64,000 bases of DNA from Acidisarcina sp963790505 (GTDB lineage: Bacteria; Acidobacteriota; Terriglobia; Terriglobales; Acidobacteriaceae), in NCBI GenBank assembly GCA_963790505.1, contig CAWBOT010000004.1, positions 1,364,001-1,428,000 of the forward strand. Direction: 5' to 3'. Each line of letters opens with the position of its first letter. Within the stretch, counting starts at the first letter, position 1. The translations under genes were made by a program, and so were the position numbers. Shown piece by piece: positions 1-9,152 of this stretch. Under the pieces are notes generated by a model that did no database searches, had not been told where the DNA came from, and was given only the letters and a program-made list of their open reading frames with translations.

Positions 1-120
1 CTTGAGATAGAAGGAGTGGCGCTTGACTTCCTTGATGATGTCTTCTTGCTGGACCTTCCGCTTGAACCGGCGCAATGCGTTTTCAAGGGGTTCGCCCTCT
101 TGAACTCGAACTTCCGCCAA
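1..120 (-). CDS. rpsU: 30S ribosomal protein bS21, 5' part only
   Basis: Small-subunit ribosomal protein S21, which helps 16S rRNA base-pair with mRNA leaders. The 40 visible residues start MAEVRVQEGEPLEN and continue with the basic FKRKVQQ and KEVKRHSFYLK stretches typical of the family; the rest lies beyond the left edge. I place the start at a TTG because a GGAGGTG ribosome-binding site lies about 7-9 bases upstream; an in-frame ATG at 141 would put that site inside the coding region. The gene diverges from the carbonic anhydrase-like gene, so 121-284 should hold both promoters. Confidence 0.9.
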   Translation of the reverse strand, partial: MAEVRVQEGEPLENALRRFKRKVQQEDIIKEVKRHSFYLK

Positions 121-284
121 AAGAAATACACCTCCAGACATCCCCACATGGGCTCTACTAGAATACTTCATTCCGCAGGCGGCGACCCGAAAAACGCCAT
201 TACCCAGCATTTCAGCGATGACTCTAGCTCAAGTCAGAATCGGGTCTACACTGCGGATTAGGCTTTTCGCCGCAGAGGTAATTC

Positions 285-806
285 ATGATCCGCTCCTACC
301 AAGGGCACACCCCAGTGGTTCCCAAAAGCTGTTATGTCGATGTATCCGCACAACTTATCGGCGATGTGACTTTGGGCGAGAACTCCAGTGTCTGGATGAA
401 TGCCGTCGTCCGCGGCGATGTCCACTCCATCCGAATCGGGGCAAATTCCAATGTCCAGGACTGCGCCGTCCTCCATGGCATGCGTCACCTCTATCCGGTT
501 CTTGTGGGCGACTGGGTGACGATCGGCCACAACGCGACAGTGCACGGTTGCGTGATCGGAGACGCCTGCCTGATCGGCATCGGTGCGGTGATCCTCAACG
601 ATGCGCGGATCGGCGAGGGATCGATCATCGCCGCCGGAGCGGTGATTCCCGAGGGCGCGACCATCGAGCCGAACACATTGTGGGCGGGGGTTCCGGGCAA
701 AGAGCGGCGCAAATTAGGCGCGCAAGACCGCGAGTTGATCGAGATGTACGCGAAAAACTACCTGGACTACGTGGCGATTTATCTGAAAGAGCAGGAGGCC
801 TGGTAG
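285..806 (+). CDS. gamma-class carbonic anhydrase family protein
   Basis: Left-handed beta-helix protein of the gamma-carbonic anhydrase/YrdA/PaaY group. Hexapeptide repeats (for example LIGDVTLGENSSVW and IGDACLIGIGAVI) run through residues 20-130, followed by a C-terminal helix. Candidate zinc ligands are H64 (VLHGM), H82 and H87 (GHNATVHG), the usual three-histidine arrangement. Length (173 aa) is normal. The start is supported by GAGGT eight bases upstream. Family members may hydrate CO2 or be catalytically silent; which applies here cannot be read from the sequence. It stands alone, divergent from rpsU. Confidence 0.85.
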   Translation: MIRSYQGHTPVVPKSCYVDVSAQLIGDVTLGENSSVWMNAVVRGDVHSIRIGANSNVQDCAVLHGMRHLYPVLVGDWVTIGHNATVHGCVIGDACLIGIGAVILNDARIGEGSIIAAGAVIPEGATIEPNTLWAGVPGKERRKLGAQDRELIEMYAKNYLDYVAIYLKEQEAW

Positions 807-904
807 CCAGCGCTTCGCTGACGCATCGCGGCGCCAAGGGAAATATGGCAGACGGTGGCAGTCTCTTCGCAGTTCTTGAGCGCGGGTCTGTCGCACCCGC
901 GGAC

Positions 905-910
905 TATAAT
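905..910 (+). promoter_or_regulatory. candidate -10 element (TATAAT)
   Basis: A perfect TATAAT lies 29 bases before the ATG at 939 and would give a leader of roughly 20 bases. A TTGAGC at 876-881 is too far away (23 bases) for a good -35 box, so only the -10 is convincing. It supports the downstream start I chose for the next gene. Confidence 0.3.
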
Positions 911-938
911 CCCGGTAATTAGACTGCTCCCTATAGAA

Positions 939-1505
939 ATGAATCCCCTTCACTCCAATGCGGACGGTAAAGGCGGCGCTATCCTGACGCTCGTCCGCCT
1001 GCTCACTTCCGAGAAAATGAGCGCTTCCGAGCCGGAAGTCGAGGACGTTTATTACTCCGACTGGGCGCCCAATAAAGCCAAATCCTCAGGCCGGCGCCCT
1101 CGGAATGACTTTGTAACCAGCCGCCTGCCGTCAGTGGTTTTTCTTCAGGAGGAAGTGGAGCCTCTACCGAGGAGCGGGCCTGCCAGTCTGCTCTTCGCGC
1201 TGACGTCAGTGGCGTTATTCGCTTATGCCGTGCCGACAGCTCTTGAGTTTTTTGCTTCCCAGCATTTAAGCCCGTGGGCTTCGACGATTCTGCCCGGAGA
1301 TATCGCCGGTTGCCTATGGCTTGCTTCCGCCTTCAGGATGCGGCTTCTGGGATTGCTCCTTTACATCCTGCTCACCGCCTCGGAAAGCTGCTTGTATGTT
1401 TCCGGTCTGGTCGATGTTGGAAGCCTCGTATGGCTTACCGATGTCGTACCTGCTCTCTGTGTGGCGGCGGTGATCACGCGTTTGAACCAGAGGAGCCACT
1501 CCTGA
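939..1505 (+). CDS. hypothetical membrane protein
   Basis: I do not recognise this 188-residue protein. The first 75 residues are polar, then come hydrophobic segments around SLLFALTSVALFAYAVPTAL, a second around LGLLLYILLTA and a third near the C-terminus (VVPALCVAAVI), so it is probably an inner-membrane protein with three or four spans. The reading frame is open from 855, but a TATAAT at 905-910 argues for the ATG at 939; an ATG at 1017 is another possibility. It precedes hisS by about 100 bases on the same strand. No catalytic motif is visible. Confidence 0.5.
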   Translation: MNPLHSNADGKGGAILTLVRLLTSEKMSASEPEVEDVYYSDWAPNKAKSSGRRPRNDFVTSRLPSVVFLQEEVEPLPRSGPASLLFALTSVALFAYAVPTALEFFASQHLSPWASTILPGDIAGCLWLASAFRMRLLGLLLYILLTASESCLYVSGLVDVGSLVWLTDVVPALCVAAVITRLNQRSHS

Positions 1506-1603
1506 GCTTCTCAGCCTTACCGGTTGCCCTTCGCTCAACTCGAAGACGCCTGTGACCAGTCCACTCCCTCTTCGATAGACTGAAAAAGACACAGAATCCA
1601 ACC

Positions 1604-2907
1604 ATGAGCATCCTGAAAGCCGTACGCGGCACGCGCGACCTGCTGCCGCCTGAGACCGAACTCTGGAACCGCATCGAAGCGACCGCCCGCGCGTCTTTGC
1701 CCGCTACAACTTCGGCGAGATCCGCACCCCGATCTTCGAAGACACCCAGCTGTTCGCCCGCGGCGTCGGCGAAGAGACCGACATCGTCTCGAAAGAGATG
1801 TACACCTGGGAGGACCGCGCCCGCGCGCAGTCCGAAAAGGCGCAGTCTCTCACCCTTCGTCCGGAGAACACCGCCGGCGTGGTCCGCGCCTATATCGAGC
1901 ACAGGCCTCGGCGACACCGGCCTGCTGCAGAAGCTCTACTACATCGGGCCGCAGTTCCGCCGCGAGCGCCCGCAAAAGGGCCGCTACCGGCAGTTCTTCC
2001 AGATCGGCGCCGAGGTCATCGGGCCGCCCAGCGCTGGCTCTGAATCGCCGCTGCGCGACGCCGAAGTGCTGGAGATGCTGGCCACGCTTCCTCGACGAAC
2101 TCGGCATCACCGGCTGGACGACTCACGATCAATTCCGTCGGCTCGGCAAGCGACCGCCCGCGCTATGTCGCGGCCCTGCGCGAGGCACTGCGCGCCGTGG
2201 CTCCGCAGATGTGCGTCGACTGCCAGCGCCGCGCCGAGACCAATCCGCTGCGCGTGCTCGACTGCAAGGTCCCCGAAGATCAGCCGATCATCGAGACGCT
2301 GCCCGAAGATCGCCGACTACCTCGACGAAGCCTCAAAGGCGCACTTCGCCGCCGTCTGCGCGGCGCTCGATGCCTGCGGCGTGCCTTACGAAATCAGCCC
2401 CCGGCTGGTGCGCGGCCTCGACTACTACACCCGCACCACTTTTGAATTCCAGCACGGCGGACCTCGGCGCGCAAAACGCCCTGCTCGGGCGGCGGCCGCT
2501 ACGACGGCCTATCCGAAATGATCGGCGGCCCGAAGGCCCCGGGCATCGGATTTGCCATGGGCCTGGATCGGCTCGTGCTGACGCTCCAGGCATCGGCAGG
2601 GCAGACTCCCCCGACTCTAGCTGACGCCTACATCGCTCCGCTCGGCGAGATGCTGAATCCCGCGGCGCTGCTGCTGGCTCGCGAACTGCGGCGTCGCAGG
2701 CTGCGGATCGAGGTCGGCGACGGCTGCATTCCGCATCAAGAAGTCCTTCGAGACCGGAGACAAGCTCGCTCGCAACATCGTGCTGCTGGGCGAGGACGAG
2801 CTCCAGTCCGGTATCCTTGACAGTGAAGAATTTTGCCAGCGGCGAGCAGACCAAAGTCGCGCGGGAGCAGCTTGCCGCGGCCCTCGCTCCGCGCCGCGAA
2901 CGAATAG
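1604..2907 (+). pseudogene. hisS: histidyl-tRNA synthetase, broken by about nine 1-base indels (sequence error likely)
   Basis: Class II synthetase that charges tRNA-His. Reading across frames recovers a full-length HisRS: KAVRGTRDLLPPE at the N-terminus, LTLRPENTAGVVRAYIEH (motif 2 region), FRRERPQKGRYRQF, LVRGLDYYTRTTFEF, and GIGFAMGLDRL (motif 3). No single frame spans it. I infer one lost base near 1694 and extra bases near 1903, 2087, 2121, 2305, 2459, 2488, 2731 and 2816, plus probably one near 2898, which would give the natural stop at 2905-2907. The in-frame TAG at 2931-2933 is the alternative end. Protein-level conservation between breaks is intact, so this looks like poor local sequence rather than old decay. 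aspS follows immediately. Confidence 0.85.
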
Positions 2908-2916
2908 GAACCTGGA

Positions 2917-4767
2917 TTGCTCGACTTTCTTAGGAACACTTCAACGCACCCACAACTGCGGCGAACTCCGCGCGCCCGCATGCCGGCGAGATCGGTCATT
3001 CTGATGGGCTGGGTCAATCGCCGCCGCGACCACGGCAACCTCATCTTCCTCGACCTGCGCGACCGCTTCGGCATCACCCAGATCGTTCTCGATCCGAGAC
3101 CAGCGCCTGAAGCCCATGCCAAAGGCGAGCAGATTGCGTCCCGAATATGTCGTTGCCGTCATCGGCAAGGTGCGGCTGCGCGGCAAAGATGTCGATCAAC
3201 CCCAAAATGCCGACCGGCGAGATCGAGGTCGTTGCCAACGAGCTTCTCGTCCTCAATGACTCGAAGCTGCCTCCATTTTCTCCCGCCGAAGAGGCGATCG
3301 CCAACGAAGAAGTCCGGCTGAAATACCGCTACCTCGACCTGCGCCGGCCCGAGATGCAGCACAATCTCAAGCTGCGCCACGATATCACGCTGGCGATTCG
3401 GCAGTATCTCTCCGAGCGAAGGGCTTCCTCGAGATCGAGACGCCGTTCATGACCCGCTCCACGCCCGAAGGCGCGCGCGATTACCTCGTGCCGAGCCGCG
3501 TCCACGCCGCGCAGCTTCTACGCGCTGCCGCAGTCGCCGCAGATTTTCAAGCAGATCCTGATGATCTCCGGGCTCGATCGCTATTTCCAGATCGCGCGCT
3601 GCTTCCGCGACGAAGATCTCCGCGCCGATCGCCAGCCGGAGTTCACCCAGGTCGACCTCGAGATGTCGTTCCCGCAGCAGGAAACCGTCTTTGCAGTCGT
3701 CGAGGGCTTCCTCAGCGCGGCCTTTGCGGTCGCCGGTACGAAGCTCACCCCACCGTTTCCGCGGATGACCTTCGACGAGGCGATCCGCCTCTACGGCATC
3801 GACAAGCCCGACCTCCGCCTGCCGCGACTGCTCCACGTGAACGAAGTCTTTGCGCCTGGCGATCTGGAATCGCTTGCTGTCAACCCCGCGCTTCCCGTAG
3901 TCGCGGTCCATATTCCGGCCGTTGGCGAACTATCTCGGAAAGAGCGCGACGATCTCCGGCTGCTGTATCCGCCAAAGTTGACGCAGCAGGGAACTAAGGT
4001 CTTTGACGACTTCAAGCGCCTCGAAAAAATGTTTCCCGATGCGATGGCGAAGATACGCGCCACCGCTGGCGGCGTCGATGGCGATCTCTTCGCGTTGGTA
4101 GCCGCGGCATCCACAGTCGAGAGCCACGACTGAGCAACGCGGCCCGGGAGTTCTTTCAAGCAGTGAGCGCCAAGTCTTCGAAGCTGCCGGAGCCGTTCGG
4201 TTGGCGATTGCGCAGAAGTATGCCGACCGGCATAAGCTCTTCGAGAAAAAAGGTAACAGCGACGATTACAAATTTTTGTGGGTCACCGATTTTCCCTTCT
4301 TCGAGTGGGACGACGACACGAAGACGTGGACTTTTGCCCACCACCCGTTCACGTCTCCGCATGAAGACGATCTGAAAGCCGGGCGACTCACCTCCGATCC
4401 GGGCGCGGTCCGCGCGTTGGCTTACGACATCGTGCTGAACGGAACCGAGCTCGGCTCAGGATCGATTCGTATCCATCGTCAGGATGTTCAAAAGCAGATA
4501 TTCAGCGCGCTGGGGATGAGTGACGACGAAGCAAGATCTCGCTTTGGCTTCTTCCTTGAAGCCCTCGAATACGGCACGCCTCCGCACGGCGGAATCGCGC
4601 TGGGGCTCGACCGGATTGCGATGATCCTCGCTGGAGCGCAGAGCCTGCGCGAAGTGATCGCCTTCCCGAAAACGGCGAAGGCGATCGACCTGATGGTCGA
4701 CGCGCCAACGCCGGTCAGCGAGACGCAGCTAAGAGAGCTGCACATTCGTACGGTGCTGAAGAACTAA
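2917..4767 (+). pseudogene. aspS: aspartyl-tRNA synthetase, broken by about ten 1-base indels (sequence error likely)
   Basis: Class II synthetase for tRNA-Asp (or Asp/Asn). Recovered pieces in order: start TTG with the AGGAACC site upstream, LQRTHNCGEL, MGWVNRRRDHGNLIF (anticodon-binding OB fold), EVRLKYRYLDLRRPEMQ, FLEIETPFMTRSTPEGARD (motif 1), YFQIARCFRDEDLRADRQPE (motif 2), FPFFEWDDD, HHPFTSPHEDD and GGIALGLDRI (motif 3). Extra bases are inferred near 2932, 2979, 2989, 3108, 3134, 3196, 3518 and 4131; missing bases near 3094 and 3418. From 4135 to the stop the frame is clean for over 600 bases. It is probably co-transcribed with hisS and ends at a strong terminator. Confidence 0.85.
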
Positions 4768-4771
4768 TCTC

Positions 4772-4800
4772 ATGGGCCCGAATGAACCCGGGCCCATTTT
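4772..4800 (+). terminator. rho-independent terminator after aspS
   Basis: Perfect 9-bp inverted repeat, ATGGGCCCG at 4772-4780 and CGGGCCCAT at 4789-4797, with an 8-base loop and TTTT at 4797-4800. It lies five bases after the aspS stop and points the same way. Confidence 0.8.
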
Positions 4801-4815
4801 CTGCAAAGAACTCTT

Positions 4816-5283
4816 CTAGTCGGCGATGCCCGGGTCAGGCGCATCGATGCCCAGCGCGGTTGCCAGGGCGATCAGGTGGTCCTGTTCCTGCACGACGATG
4901 TTGCGCAGGCTCTCCGCAATCCCAAATTCGTTGAGCTCATCCGCCTGGCGGATGCGCCGCCGGTAGTTCCGGATGGTCTCCTTCTCGTTTTCCAGATCGA
5001 AGCGGAGCATCTCCTCGGCCTTCTCTGAGGTCTTGACCGGCTTGGGCGTCACCGACGGCATGCCGCCGAGATAATCGACGTGGTTGGCGATCTGCAGGGC
5101 GTGGTCAAGCTCCTCGGCTGCATGCACCGCGAGTTCATCGGCGATGTTCATGTAAGCGGCGCCCTTGAGCACCTGGGAATAATTCACGTAGGCGATAATC
5201 GCCTGATATTCGCGGGAGAGATCTCCATTGAGGGCATCGATCAGGTTCTTTCGTGTAAATACGGTTGCTGCAGCTTTCGGCAT
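4816..5283 (-). CDS. ferritin-like diiron domain protein
   Basis: 155-residue four-helix-bundle protein of the ferritin/bacterioferritin-like superfamily. Likely metal ligands are E25 (REYQAI), the E57/E58-H61 pair in AEELDHA, E100 in ENEKE and E133-H136 in EQDHL, which is the expected spacing of a carboxylate-bridged diiron site. Expected role: cytosolic iron storage or peroxide/iron detoxification; the exact subfamily is uncertain. I choose the ATG at 5283 over the one at 5298 because GGAGAAAG lies eight bases before it. The gene converges with aspS across a terminator. Confidence 0.75.
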   Translation of the reverse strand: MPKAAATVFTRKNLIDALNGDLSREYQAIIAYVNYSQVLKGAAYMNIADELAVHAAEELDHALQIANHVDYLGGMPSVTPKPVKTSEKAEEMLRFDLENEKETIRNYRRRIRQADELNEFGIAESLRNIVVQEQDHLIALATALGIDAPDPGIAD

Positions 5284-5412
5284 ACTTTCTTTCTCCATCT
5301 ATCGGTTCTTCGCCCGTAGGCGTATTGGCTAGGATGCGAGAACTCCGTCGCTCTGTCGTGGTTGTCCATGTTCCTTATTCCCGGCACCCAGCCCGAGGTC
5401 CGTTTTCGGCAG

Positions 5413-6462
5413 CTACTTCGCTGCATAGCTCTTGTCCTGTTGAGTGCGGGGATTAAAGACGGTAAAGCTCCCGGTCGGATTAGCGGTCAACTTCAGATAA
5501 TTGCCCTGATCTTCTCCGCTGGAGAGGTTGGCGATGTACTCGGAGGACGTATTGTGTTCCGTTCCGCCTTCATCGGAAAAATGTAGCTGCCACAGCGTCT
5601 CGAGCCCCGGCGCGTTGCGAATGGTGTCGAGAATCGGCGTCGATCCGCCCTTCTTTTCCCCGTTGTCCATGATCGCGACTCTGGCATGGATCGCGTCGAC
5701 TAACGCGGGGCTGGAACTCTGTTCCCAGCCATGGTGCGAGACGACCAGAATGTCGATGGAGCCAAGTTTGTTGTCGGGGCACATCAACTGCATCTCCTTG
5801 TCCCAGGTCAGATCGCCCAAGTCGAGGATCTTGAGCTTGCCGAAGGTAATGAGGACGCCCAGCGAGCGCGCGTTTTCCGTCTGATCGGCGGCCCGCACCT
5901 CTGAATTCTTGCAATATTGGTTTGGCTGCCCCGCTCCCGGCAGCGGCTTATCAATCAATTCCCCGTCAGCGCTGATGACCTTCACGTTCAGCCCGGTAAT
6001 CGGCAGCGCGTCACCCGGTTTCGCAAGGATCCGCTTGTAAGGCCCACCGGCCAGCGTTTTCTGGTAGGCTGCGAAATTCGCCTCGACTCCAGGAGTGAGT
6101 TCGCGGTTGGGGCCATGATCGATAAATGTGCCGACCGGGATCTTCTGAACCAATTGCGGCACTCCACCCACATGGTCGTCGTGAAAGTGCGTGATGAGCA
6201 CATAATCGATCTTCGAAATCCCCGCGCTCTTGGCGGCTGCGGCAATTCGCGTAGCGTCGCGCCCGTCGTGAGCGGGCCAGCCGGTATCGATGAGCAGTGA
6301 CTGGCCGCTGGGCGCGACGAAGAGGGTCGACTGGCCGCCTTCCACGTCGATGAAGTAGACCTGCAGTTCTTTGCGCGGAGACTGCGGTGCGGCGTGGAGC
6401 AAGGCTGCGGAAAGAATCAGAGCAAGGGCGGTTGCGAATCTGCGCATAATCATCGCAGCCAT
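5413..6462 (-). CDS. exported metallo-beta-lactamase-fold hydrolase (ComEC/Rec2-like domain)
   Basis: Protein of about 349 residues with a signal peptide (MRRFATALALILSAALLHA after a short N-terminal extension). It contains the metallo-beta-lactamase signature HFHDDHVGG, a later DLGD aspartate and an SHHG histidine, so the dinuclear metal site looks complete. The pattern resembles the stand-alone ComEC-type beta-lactamase domains found in secreted hydrolases. Substrate unknown. Start is ambiguous among ATGs at 6462, 6453 and 6447; all give the same mature protein. Upstream DNA carries an integrase relic that runs into this frame without a stop, so an artificially long N-terminus is easy to call by mistake. 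Confidence 0.75.
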   Translation of the reverse strand: MAAMIMRRFATALALILSAALLHAAPQSPRKELQVYFIDVEGGQSTLFVAPSGQSLLIDTGWPAHDGRDATRIAAAAKSAGISKIDYVLITHFHDDHVGGVPQLVQKIPVGTFIDHGPNRELTPGVEANFAAYQKTLAGGPYKRILAKPGDALPITGLNVKVISADGELIDKPLPGAGQPNQYCKNSEVRAADQTENARSLGVLITFGKLKILDLGDLTWDKEMQLMCPDNKLGSIDILVVSHHGWEQSSSPALVDAIHARVAIMDNGEKKGGSTPILDTIRNAPGLETLWQLHFSDEGGTEHNTSSEYIANLSSGEDQGNYLKLTANPTGSFTVFNPRTQQDKSYAAK

Positions 6463-6530
6463 TGTCCCATAACCGCCTTCACAATGCTGCGTCCGAGCGG
6501 AGCAGATGTAAGAAGCGGCTCTTCTTGACG

Positions 6531-6651
6531 GAAAAGCCGCCTTGAATGGCAATACGTTGCCGCCGCGTTGGGTTTGCTCCAGCAACTCGGCCCAATCCTG
6601 CATTATCCTGGCACGTCGCTTCAGGTAGAGAGCGTGGTTATAGGCCGCACC
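6531..6651 (-). pseudogene. tyrosine recombinase (integrase) C-terminal relic
   Basis: About 40 codons between tRNA-Val and the hydrolase gene read GAAYNHALYLKRRARIMQDW and then AELLEQTQRGGNVLPF. This resembles the end of phage/island integrases (AYN-A-YL-x-RR-x-MMQ-WADYL). The catalytic core with its R-H-R-Y residues is absent; I found nothing integrase-like closer to the tRNA. It is in frame with the following hydrolase but has no start of its own. The position just downstream of a tRNA 3' end is where such integrases insert, so I read this as the scar of a lost element. The rest of 6463-6803 shows nothing recognisable. Confidence 0.6.
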
Positions 6652-6803
6652 CACGGGGTTGCGAGGTGTGCAGGCAAGCGGCAATTCAGTATATTTGTGC
6701 AGGTATCCCTGCTCGTGCAGAATGGTCGAGACCAGCCCCCGGAAGGCATGGCCGGTCTGACGACCTCGGTGGCTCTTCGCTTGGATGTTCCAGGAAGGGG
6801 TTG

Positions 6804-6880
<77 letters not shown>

Positions 6881-7027
6881 CTGAGCGGTCATGAGAGCGG
6901 GGATCGAAACTGTGGAGGTACAGTCCAAACAGTTCGGCCACTCATGGAGAAGAAGCCTTATTTTAGCAGCTTTCTGTGCGATGCGCCCGGGCGTCAGCCG
7001 CGGCGGCCTTGATAAACTCAAGCTAAA

Positions 7028-7915
7028 GTGAAGCGGTTGATTGTCAATGCGGACGATTTCGGCCTGACGGCCGGCGTCAACCGGGCAGTGGTCGAACTGG
7101 CCCGTGCAGGAACGCTTACCTCCGCAACGCTGATGGCGTCGGCCCCGGCGACCATAGAGGGGGCCAGGGCCGCGTTACGTCAATCGTCGCTCGGTGTCGG
7201 CTGTCATGTGGTGTTAGTTGACGGCCGGCCGGTATTGCCGGCCGAGAAGATCCCCTCCCTCGTCGATCCTTCCAGCCCGGCGAATGCTCCGAAGTTTCGG
7301 TCCACACTTGGCGTCTTCGTCGCTGACCTTCTCCGCGGGCGCATTCGCGAAGCGGATATCGAAGCCGAGGCAGCGGCACAGATTCATCGTCTGCAACGCC
7401 TTGATGTCCAGGTCACCCATGTCGACACTCATAAGCACACTCACGCCTTCCCCAGAGTGTTGCGCCCGCTGCTGCGAGCAGCGGTGCTGTGTAACGTGGC
7501 GTGCATTCGCAATCCCTTCGAGCCGCAGTGGAGCCTCGCCAATACTGTTGGTGCGGGGCTGAAGCGACGGCTGCAGGTGCGCGCCTTGGGCATGCAGCGT
7601 CGCTATTTTCTGGCCGCAACCGAGCATATCGGCATGGTCACCACCGAGGGATCGCTGGGCGTACTGGCTACCGGATCGATGAACGCGGAATTTCTGCGGC
7701 GGACGCTCCAGGCGATGCCCGACGGCACCTGGGAGCTGGTCTGTCATCCAGGCTACCGAGACCCAGATCTCGATGCTGCTGGAACGAGCCTTCTAGCAGC
7801 GCGCGAAATTGAGCGCGAGGCGCTGCAGGAGGTCATTCCCGGCGTCGCGAATCGAGATGTCTCGCTGATCCATTTTGGTCAATTGAAGGCGGCAAGTTTT
7901 GAGGCGGTCATATAA
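7028..7915 (+). CDS. YdjC/ChbG-family carbohydrate deacetylase
   Basis: 295 residues, GTG start. N-terminal VNADDFGLTAGVN is the YdjC signature whose two aspartates bind metal; later histidines in THVDTHKHTH and the ELVCHPGYRD motif complete the expected site. Family members remove N-acetyl groups from amino sugars such as chitobiose, and a branch (HpnK) is tied to hopanoid synthesis. No hopanoid genes are near. Instead bshA begins 97 bases downstream on the same strand, which raises the possibility that this enzyme acts on a GlcNAc-containing intermediate of bacillithiol. That is inference. Confidence 0.8.
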   Translation: MKRLIVNADDFGLTAGVNRAVVELARAGTLTSATLMASAPATIEGARAALRQSSLGVGCHVVLVDGRPVLPAEKIPSLVDPSSPANAPKFRSTLGVFVADLLRGRIREADIEAEAAAQIHRLQRLDVQVTHVDTHKHTHAFPRVLRPLLRAAVLCNVACIRNPFEPQWSLANTVGAGLKRRLQVRALGMQRRYFLAATEHIGMVTTEGSLGVLATGSMNAEFLRRTLQAMPDGTWELVCHPGYRDPDLDAAGTSLLAAREIEREALQEVIPGVANRDVSLIHFGQLKAASFEAVI

Positions 7916-8012
7916 CGTTGAGTTCGAAATACCACGTTGAGGTTGAAGCACTGAATTCGGCCGGCTGAATCGATCCGGCGGCTTGCGCGTCCAACTTGCT
8001 GCAGGGTTATTC

Positions 8013-9152
8013 ATGAAAATCGGCATTACGTGTTATCCCACTTACGGTGGCAGCGGAGTGGTCGCGACGGAGCTCGGCATCGAGCTTGCCGCCCTCGGCC
8101 ACCAGGTACACTTCATCACGTATTCGCAACCCTTCCGTCTTACCGGCCGTGAGAAGGGTATTTTCTACCACGAGGTTCCGGTCTCGAACTATCCGCTCTT
8201 CGAGTACCCGCCCTATGACCTGGCGCTCGCAACCCGAATGTCTGAGGTCGCCGAGTATTACGAGCTTGATTTGTTGCATGTTCACTATGCGATTCCACAC
8301 TCGGTAAGCGCATTGCTGGCGCGGCAGATGCTCGCCGCCCGAGGGCGCCATCTGCCCTTCGTAACCACACTGCACGGCACCGACATCACGTTGGTCGGCC
8401 TCGACCGGTCTTATCTGCCGATCACTCGCTTTGGCATTGAAGAGAGCGACGGCGTCACATCGATCTCGCAATATCTCAAGGATAAGACGCTCGAAGAGTT
8501 CCACATCCAGAACCCGATTGAGGTCATTCCCAACTTTGTGAACTGCGATGTTTATAAGCCGCTCGAAGATCGCGACGCCGCCCGCGCGCGCTACGCCGAT
8601 CCGGGCGAGAGGATTCTGATTCATCTCTCGAATTTTCGTCCGGTGAAACGGCTCACCGATGTGGTGAAGACATTCGCAAGAATCGTCGCGCAGATGCCGG
8701 CGCGACTTTTGTTGGTTGGCGACGGCCCTGACCGTTCGTCGGCGGAATGGCTGGCGCACGGCCTCGGTATTCAGGACCGCATCTCCTTCCTCGGGAAACA
8801 AGAAAGCGTGAACGATCTGCTGCCGGTCGCGGACCTGATGCTGATGCCGAGCGAGCTGGAATCTTTCGGCCTTGCCGCCCTCGAAGCCATGGCTTGCCTG
8901 GTGCCTACGATCGCGACCAAGGTCGGCGGCGTGCCGGAGCTGATCGAAGATGGCGTCACTGGCAGGCTCCTGCCGGTTGGCGATACGGAAGCGATGGCCG
9001 ACGCAGCAATTGAACTACTGAGCGATCCCGAGCGGCTTGCCGAAATGGGGAGGGCCGGACGCGCCTCCGCGCAGGACAAGTACTGTGCGACGCGAATTAT
9101 TCCTCTATATGAGAGGTATTACGAGGAAGTACTTGCGCGAGAGACCGGCTGA
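8013..9152 (+). CDS. bshA: N-acetyl-alpha-D-glucosaminyl L-malate synthase
   Basis: GT4-family glycosyltransferase of 379 residues that joins GlcNAc (from UDP-GlcNAc) to L-malate, the first step of bacillithiol synthesis. N-terminal MKIGITCYPTYGGSGVVATELG, LHVHYAIPHS and TLHGTDITLVG are typical of BshA, and the C-terminal half carries PSELESFGLAALEAMAC, the GT4 nucleotide-sugar site. The ATG at 8013 is preferred over an upstream in-frame start at 7983 because homologues begin at MKIGI. bshC and a PIG-L-type bshB are not in the window. The last 34 bases overlap the convergent kinase gene. Confidence 0.9.
   Translation: MKIGITCYPTYGGSGVVATELGIELAALGHQVHFITYSQPFRLTGREKGIFYHEVPVSNYPLFEYPPYDLALATRMSEVAEYYELDLLHVHYAIPHSVSALLARQMLAARGRHLPFVTTLHGTDITLVGLDRSYLPITRFGIEESDGVTSISQYLKDKTLEEFHIQNPIEVIPNFVNCDVYKPLEDRDAARARYADPGERILIHLSNFRPVKRLTDVVKTFARIVAQMPARLLLVGDGPDRSSAEWLAHGLGIQDRISFLGKQESVNDLLPVADLMLMPSELESFGLAALEAMACLVPTIATKVGGVPELIEDGVTGRLLPVGDTEAMADAAIELLSDPERLAEMGRAGRASAQDKYCATRIIPLYERYYEEVLARETG

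Noticed and set aside
1604..4767. Programmed or pervasive ribosomal frameshifting in hisS and aspS
   Set aside because: About twenty sites with different sequence contexts and no slippery heptamers; no known mechanism corrects such a set, and error in the sequence is simpler.
5413..6684. A 423-residue metallo-hydrolase starting at 6684
   Set aside because: The extra N-terminus is an integrase relic; the signal peptide begins at 6447-6462.
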